Shown here: positions 60,943 through 64,000 of the stretch, in pieces
Layout of the letters: every line of letters starts with the position of its first letter
Position numbering within the stretch: position 1 is the stretch's first letter
NCBI RefSeq assembly: GCF_003668575.1
Contig: NZ_RCVZ01000002.1
Coordinates: 310,001 to 374,000 of the forward strand
Direction: 5' to 3'
From: Falsibacillus albus
GTDB lineage: Bacteria; Bacillota; Bacilli; Bacillales; DSM-25281
DNA: 64,000 nucleotides
Made by a program: the position numbers and the translations under genes
The notes under the pieces: generated by a model
What the model was told of the DNA's origin: nothing
Database searches by the model: none
What the model saw: only the letters and a program-made list of their open reading frames with translations

Positions 60943-62142
60943 CTATATATTTTCTACAATCGTTGCGATTCCCTGCCCGACACCGACGCACATGGTCGCC
61001 AATCCAAGCTCGGAATCCCTCCGCTTCATCTCGTGGATGAGTGTGGTCAATATCCTGGCGCCGCTTGCTCCCAATGGATGACCGAAAGCGATAGCCCCGC
61101 CATTTACATTCACCCGCTGAGGATCAATATCCAGCTCCTGCATACACGCCAATGATTGCGAAGCAAATGCTTCATTTAATTCAATTAAATCAAAGTTTCC
61201 AATTGATAGACCTTGTCTCATCATGGCTTTTTTCACAGCATGCACAGGACCCATCCCCATCACTTCGGGCTCTAATCCACTTACGGCTGAAAAACGGTAT
61301 GCAGCCAGAGGCTTCAACCCTAATTCTTTTGCTTTCGATTCTCTCATCAACAAAAGGGCAGATGCCCCGTCATTCACACCAGATGCATTTCCTGCAGTGA
61401 CCGTCCCACCTTCAAATATCGGACTTAAATTGGCCAATTTGTCCAGTGTTGTCATGGGACGTGGATGTTCATCCAATTTCACGGCAACAGGCTCCCTCTT
61501 ATCATTACAGGTATGGACGGTTATCAGCTCCTGTGAAAAGGCATGATCTTCCATCGCTTTTTTCGCTTTCATCTGACTTTCAAAAGCGAATCGATCCTGC
61601 TCAGCCCGCGAAATTCGATACTTGGCCGCGACTTTCTCAGCTGTTTCCGGCATCGAATCGGTTCCATACATCGCCTGGATCCGTGGATTGATGAAGCGCC
61701 AGCCGATTGTCGTATCAAACATCTCCATGTTCCCACGCGGAAATTCCTTTTCGGGCTTTGCCATGACAAAAGGGGCGCGGGACATGCTCTCGGTACCGCC
61801 AGTAATAAAGATGTCCCCTTCACCGGCTTTGATTGCCCTTGCAGCATAATTGACCGCATCAAGTCCAGACCCGCATAAGCGATTGATGGTGGTGGCAGCA
61901 ACTTCCACCGGCAGCCCAGCTAATAGAGCAGCCATACGCGCAACGTTTCGGTTGTCCTCCCCCGCCTGATTGGCATTTCCCAAAACAACTTCTTCTATTT
62001 CACTTGGTGGCAGAGACGGATTTCGTTCCAGGAGCGCTTTGATGACTGCAGCACCAAGATCATCCGGCCTGACCTTTTTCAGACTCCCTTTATAGCGTCC
62101 AATCGGTGTCCTGACCGCATCTACAATGACGACCTTCTCCAT
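60943..62142 (-). CDS. paaJ: Thiolase (acetyl-CoA acyltransferase; 3-oxoadipyl-CoA thiolase candidate)
   Basis: A 399-residue thiolase. The nucleophile Cys90 lies in INRLCGSGLDAV, the catalytic His in NGGAIAFGHPLGASG and the second Cys in LATMCVGVGQG. In a paa cluster it would cleave 3-oxoadipyl-CoA (and the oxo-dehydrosuberyl intermediate) to succinyl-CoA and acetyl-CoA. ATG 62142 follows AGAAGGTGAAGG; the longer frame overlaps paaH. Confidence 0.85.
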   Translation of the reverse strand: MEKVVIVDAVRTPIGRYKGSLKKVRPDDLGAAVIKALLERNPSLPPSEIEEVVLGNANQAGEDNRNVARMAALLAGLPVEVAATTINRLCGSGLDAVNYAARAIKAGEGDIFITGGTESMSRAPFVMAKPEKEFPRGNMEMFDTTIGWRFINPRIQAMYGTDSMPETAEKVAAKYRISRAEQDRFAFESQMKAKKAMEDHAFSQELITVHTCNDKREPVAVKLDEHPRPMTTLDKLANLSPIFEGGTVTAGNASGVNDGASALLLMRESKAKELGLKPLAAYRFSAVSGLEPEVMGMGPVHAVKKAMMRQGLSIGNFDLIELNEAFASQSLACMQELDIDPQRVNVNGGAIAFGHPLGASGARILTTLIHEMKRRDSELGLATMCVGVGQGIATIVENI

Positions 62143-62158
62143 TTCCTTCACCTTCTTT

Positions 62159-63013
62159 CTAGAGATTTGAGGGGTATTCGTATACTCCTTTACCTGTCTT
62201 CCGGCCAAGGCGGCCAGCTTTGACGTATTTCACAAGAAGCGGTGCCGGACGGTATTTTTCCCCAAGCGTTTTATGCAAATATTCCAGGTTATTGAGCCGG
62301 GTATCGAGTCCGACCAGATCCCCCAGCTCAAAAGGTCCCATCGGGTAATTCAGCCCAAGCTTGATCGCTTTATCAATTTCTTCTGCAGTACCAACGCCCT
62401 CCTGAAGCATGTAAAAAGCTTCATTGCCGACTAAGGCACTGATCCTGCTCGTCACGAATCCTGGGAACTCATTGACAACTACCGTTTGCTTTCCCATTTG
62501 TTCTGCCGTTTCTTTCACGATTTGGACGCATTCACCACTTGTTTCCAACCCTTTAATAATTTCTACCAAAGGCATCTTATGTACAGGGTTGAAGAAATGC
62601 ATCGCAATGACTTTATCCGGACGTTTCGTAAAGGAGCCGATTTCTGTCGGACTCATCGTCGACGTGTTGGATGCCAAAATACAGGCTTCTTTCGTCAAGT
62701 GATCGAGTTTCTCGAAAACATCCCTTTTGATCTCCAACTTTTCTGGAACGGCTTCGATGACCAAATCCGCTGTATGGACTGCTTCTTCCAAATCATTCAT
62801 AAAGCGGAGGCGGTTCAATGCATCCTTCATATTGGACTCCGTGATTTTCCCCCTCTCCACACCTTTTTGGAAAATCGCGCCGATCTCCTTTTCCGCGTTT
62901 GCAAGGGAATCATTTTGGACATCGAAAAGGTGGACGTGAAATCCCCCGATAGATGCAGCATATGCTATCCCGCGTCCCATTACGCCGGATCCGATGATTG
63001 AAATTTGTTTCAT
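62159..63013 (-). CDS. paaH: 3-hydroxyacyl-CoA dehydrogenase
   Basis: A 284-residue NAD-dependent enzyme. The Rossmann motif IIGSGVMGRGIAYAAS is at 5-20, the catalytic dyad is in AMHFFNPVHKMPLVEII (His, Glu), and the C-terminal dimer domain has DKAIKLGLNYPMGPFELGDLVGLD. By context it oxidises 3-hydroxyadipyl-CoA. ATG 63013 follows AAAGGAGG; the longer frame is not used. Confidence 0.87.
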   Translation of the reverse strand: MKQISIIGSGVMGRGIAYAASIGGFHVHLFDVQNDSLANAEKEIGAIFQKGVERGKITESNMKDALNRLRFMNDLEEAVHTADLVIEAVPEKLEIKRDVFEKLDHLTKEACILASNTSTMSPTEIGSFTKRPDKVIAMHFFNPVHKMPLVEIIKGLETSGECVQIVKETAEQMGKQTVVVNEFPGFVTSRISALVGNEAFYMLQEGVGTAEEIDKAIKLGLNYPMGPFELGDLVGLDTRLNNLEYLHKTLGEKYRPAPLLVKYVKAGRLGRKTGKGVYEYPSNL

Positions 63014-63090
63014 CGCCATTCCTCCTTTACGTGGAAATGGCCCAAAAAATATGAGTTGTTTTTTGAGCCCATTTCTATTATCTTTTTTCA

Positions 63091-63864
63091 CTAATTCCCT
63101 TTAAAGACAGGTTTTCTTTTTTCCATGAAAGCTTTGAGCCCTTCCTGGTGGTCCTCGGATTGACCGGCGATCTTTTGGGCATAAGCTTCTTTTTCAAGCA
63201 TTTCATGAAGTTCGGTATCCCAGCTTTGATAAAGATAGCGTTTGATCAATCCAATCGCCTTCGTTGGCATGGATGACAGCTTTTCTGCAAAACGCTCAAC
63301 TTCATCTTCCCATGTCGCTGCAGGAAAGAGCTTTGTAACAAGCCCCAGTTCAAGCGCTTTGTCAGCCTTGACCTTTTCTCCCAACACCGCAAGTTCCAAT
63401 GCCTTTGCATGGCCAACGAGCCTTGGAAGATAAAATAGATTCCCTGAATCCGGAATCAGTCCGACATGGATAAAGGCTTCCAGGAAACTTGCATTCTCTG
63501 ACGCTATTCTGAAATCACATGCAAGCGCCAAGCTAAAGCCTGCACCGGCTGCAACGCCGTTGATGGCTCCGATAATCGGCTTTTCGAGATTGGCCATTTG
63601 CTGAATCATCGGATTGTATCCTTTTCGCAGTACGTCGCCGAGGTCCATATCGTGGTTCACATCTCCCAAATCCTGCCCCGAGCAAAAGGCTCTTCCTTCC
63701 CCTGTCAACACGACCGCCCTTACGTTGTCGTTTTTCGAGATTTGTTTAAAAGCATTCAACAGCTCGTGATTCATTTGCATTGTGAATGCATTCAGCTTAT
63801 CCGGCCGGTTCAACGTGACCCAAGCAATGTGATTTCTTTCTTCATATAGTATCGTTTCAAACAT
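63091..63864 (-). CDS. paaG: PaaG-type enoyl-CoA isomerase (1,2-epoxyphenylacetyl-CoA isomerase)
   Basis: A 257-residue crotonase-fold enzyme. Oxyanion-hole blocks are FCSGQDLGD and INGVAAGAGFSLALACD. The catalytic Asp sits in GLIPDSGNLFYLPRL, like E. coli PaaG, and the Glu pair of hydratases is absent. This supports the ring-expansion isomerase (forming the oxepin-CoA) rather than a hydratase. Its gene ends 77 bases before the paaH start. AGGAACATG context is a normal ribosome-binding site. Confidence 0.83.
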   Translation of the reverse strand: MFETILYEERNHIAWVTLNRPDKLNAFTMQMNHELLNAFKQISKNDNVRAVVLTGEGRAFCSGQDLGDVNHDMDLGDVLRKGYNPMIQQMANLEKPIIGAINGVAAGAGFSLALACDFRIASENASFLEAFIHVGLIPDSGNLFYLPRLVGHAKALELAVLGEKVKADKALELGLVTKLFPAATWEDEVERFAEKLSSMPTKAIGLIKRYLYQSWDTELHEMLEKEAYAQKIAGQSEDHQEGLKAFMEKRKPVFKGN

Positions 63865-63876
63865 GTTCCTTCCCCC

Positions 63877-64000
63877 TTATCGTCCCCGAAAGTGAGGTTT
63901 GCGTTTTTCAATGAATGCCTTCATGCCTTCTTTTTGATCTTCGGATGAAAACAGAAGATAAAAATTTTTCCGCTCATATTGCATCCCTTCATACAAGGAA
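63877..64000 (-). CDS. C-terminus of a second enoyl-CoA hydratase/isomerase (runs off right edge)
   Basis: The last 40 codons of a crotonase-family protein: [20 protein letters not shown] then [17 protein letters not shown]. The C-terminal pattern with a large aromatic block YERKNFY resembles PaaF-type enoyl-CoA hydratases. Its stop lies 12 bases before the paaG start, in the same operon. The ring-epoxidase genes paaABCDE and ligase gene paaK, if present, must lie beyond this edge. Confidence 0.75.
   Translation of the reverse strand, partial: SLYEGMQYERKNFYLLFSSEDQKEGMKAFIEKRKPHFRGR

Overview
The window looks like a chromosomal segment of an endospore-forming Bacillaceae bacterium of moderate G+C. 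The evidence is the splA-splB spore-photoproduct-lyase operon at the left edge, spoVR, a YjcZ-type sporulation micropeptide, strong AGGAGG ribosome-binding sites, and a backbone of genes that match Bacillus subtilis yhc/yhd genes (yhcT, yhcU, yhcV, yhcX, pgcA, yhcY, yhcZ, yhdA, yhdB, yhdC, spoVR) in largely the same relative order. There are no tRNA or rRNA genes, no CRISPR array, and no recognisable insertion sequence or prophage.

Layout. 0-19 kb: spore and housekeeping genes (splAB, an aldo/keto reductase, a kinase plus two membrane proteins, a CBS protein, czrA/czcD metal resistance, a guanidine-riboswitch-controlled SMR exporter, a DedA-PAP2 fusion, spoVR, MFS, yhdC, yhdB, yhdA, the yhcYZ two-component system, a nucleotidase, an SDR, pgcA). 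18-28 kb: a sodium/solute symporter with its small accessory protein, then a 4-hydroxyphenylacetate (homoprotocatechuate meta-cleavage) cluster (hpaD, hpaB, hpaE, a DapA-like aldolase, a LysR regulator, hpaF, and hpaG split into two genes). 28-49 kb: yhcX, a TetR regulator, malL, yhcU, yhcT, quinone-stress enzymes, helD, a phosphate transporter pair, mscL, a LacI regulator with a divergent micropeptide, a nitroreductase, a RocB-like peptidase and a purine permease.

49.6-64 kb holds the most interesting block. A nine-gene minus-strand operon encodes a TrpXYZ-like ABC importer, a FlK-like thioesterase, a phenylalanine dehydrogenase, and the E1alpha/E1beta/E2/E3 subunits of a 2-oxoacid dehydrogenase complex. 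Directly upstream lie a nitronate-monooxygenase-like gene, paaX, a thiolase, paaH, paaG and the end of a paaF-like gene. Together these suggest a route in which an aromatic amino acid is imported, oxidatively deaminated to phenylpyruvate, oxidatively decarboxylated to phenylacetyl-CoA, and passed to the phenylacetyl-CoA (paa) pathway without free phenylacetate or PaaK ligase. The operon promoter carries a consensus CcpA site at the start region and an inverted repeat abutting the -35, and a second near-consensus CcpA site precedes the dehydrogenase gene.

Non-coding structure includes one guanidine-I riboswitch, about 18 intrinsic terminators, four palindromes built on the core GGTGCC-N-GGCACC at gene ends, three copies of a dispersed repeat with GTTGATT/AATCAAC ends, and a 4 x 23-bp tandem repeat at the stop codon of the symporter gene. 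Functions were assigned by reading protein motifs and recalling family members; no database search was run.
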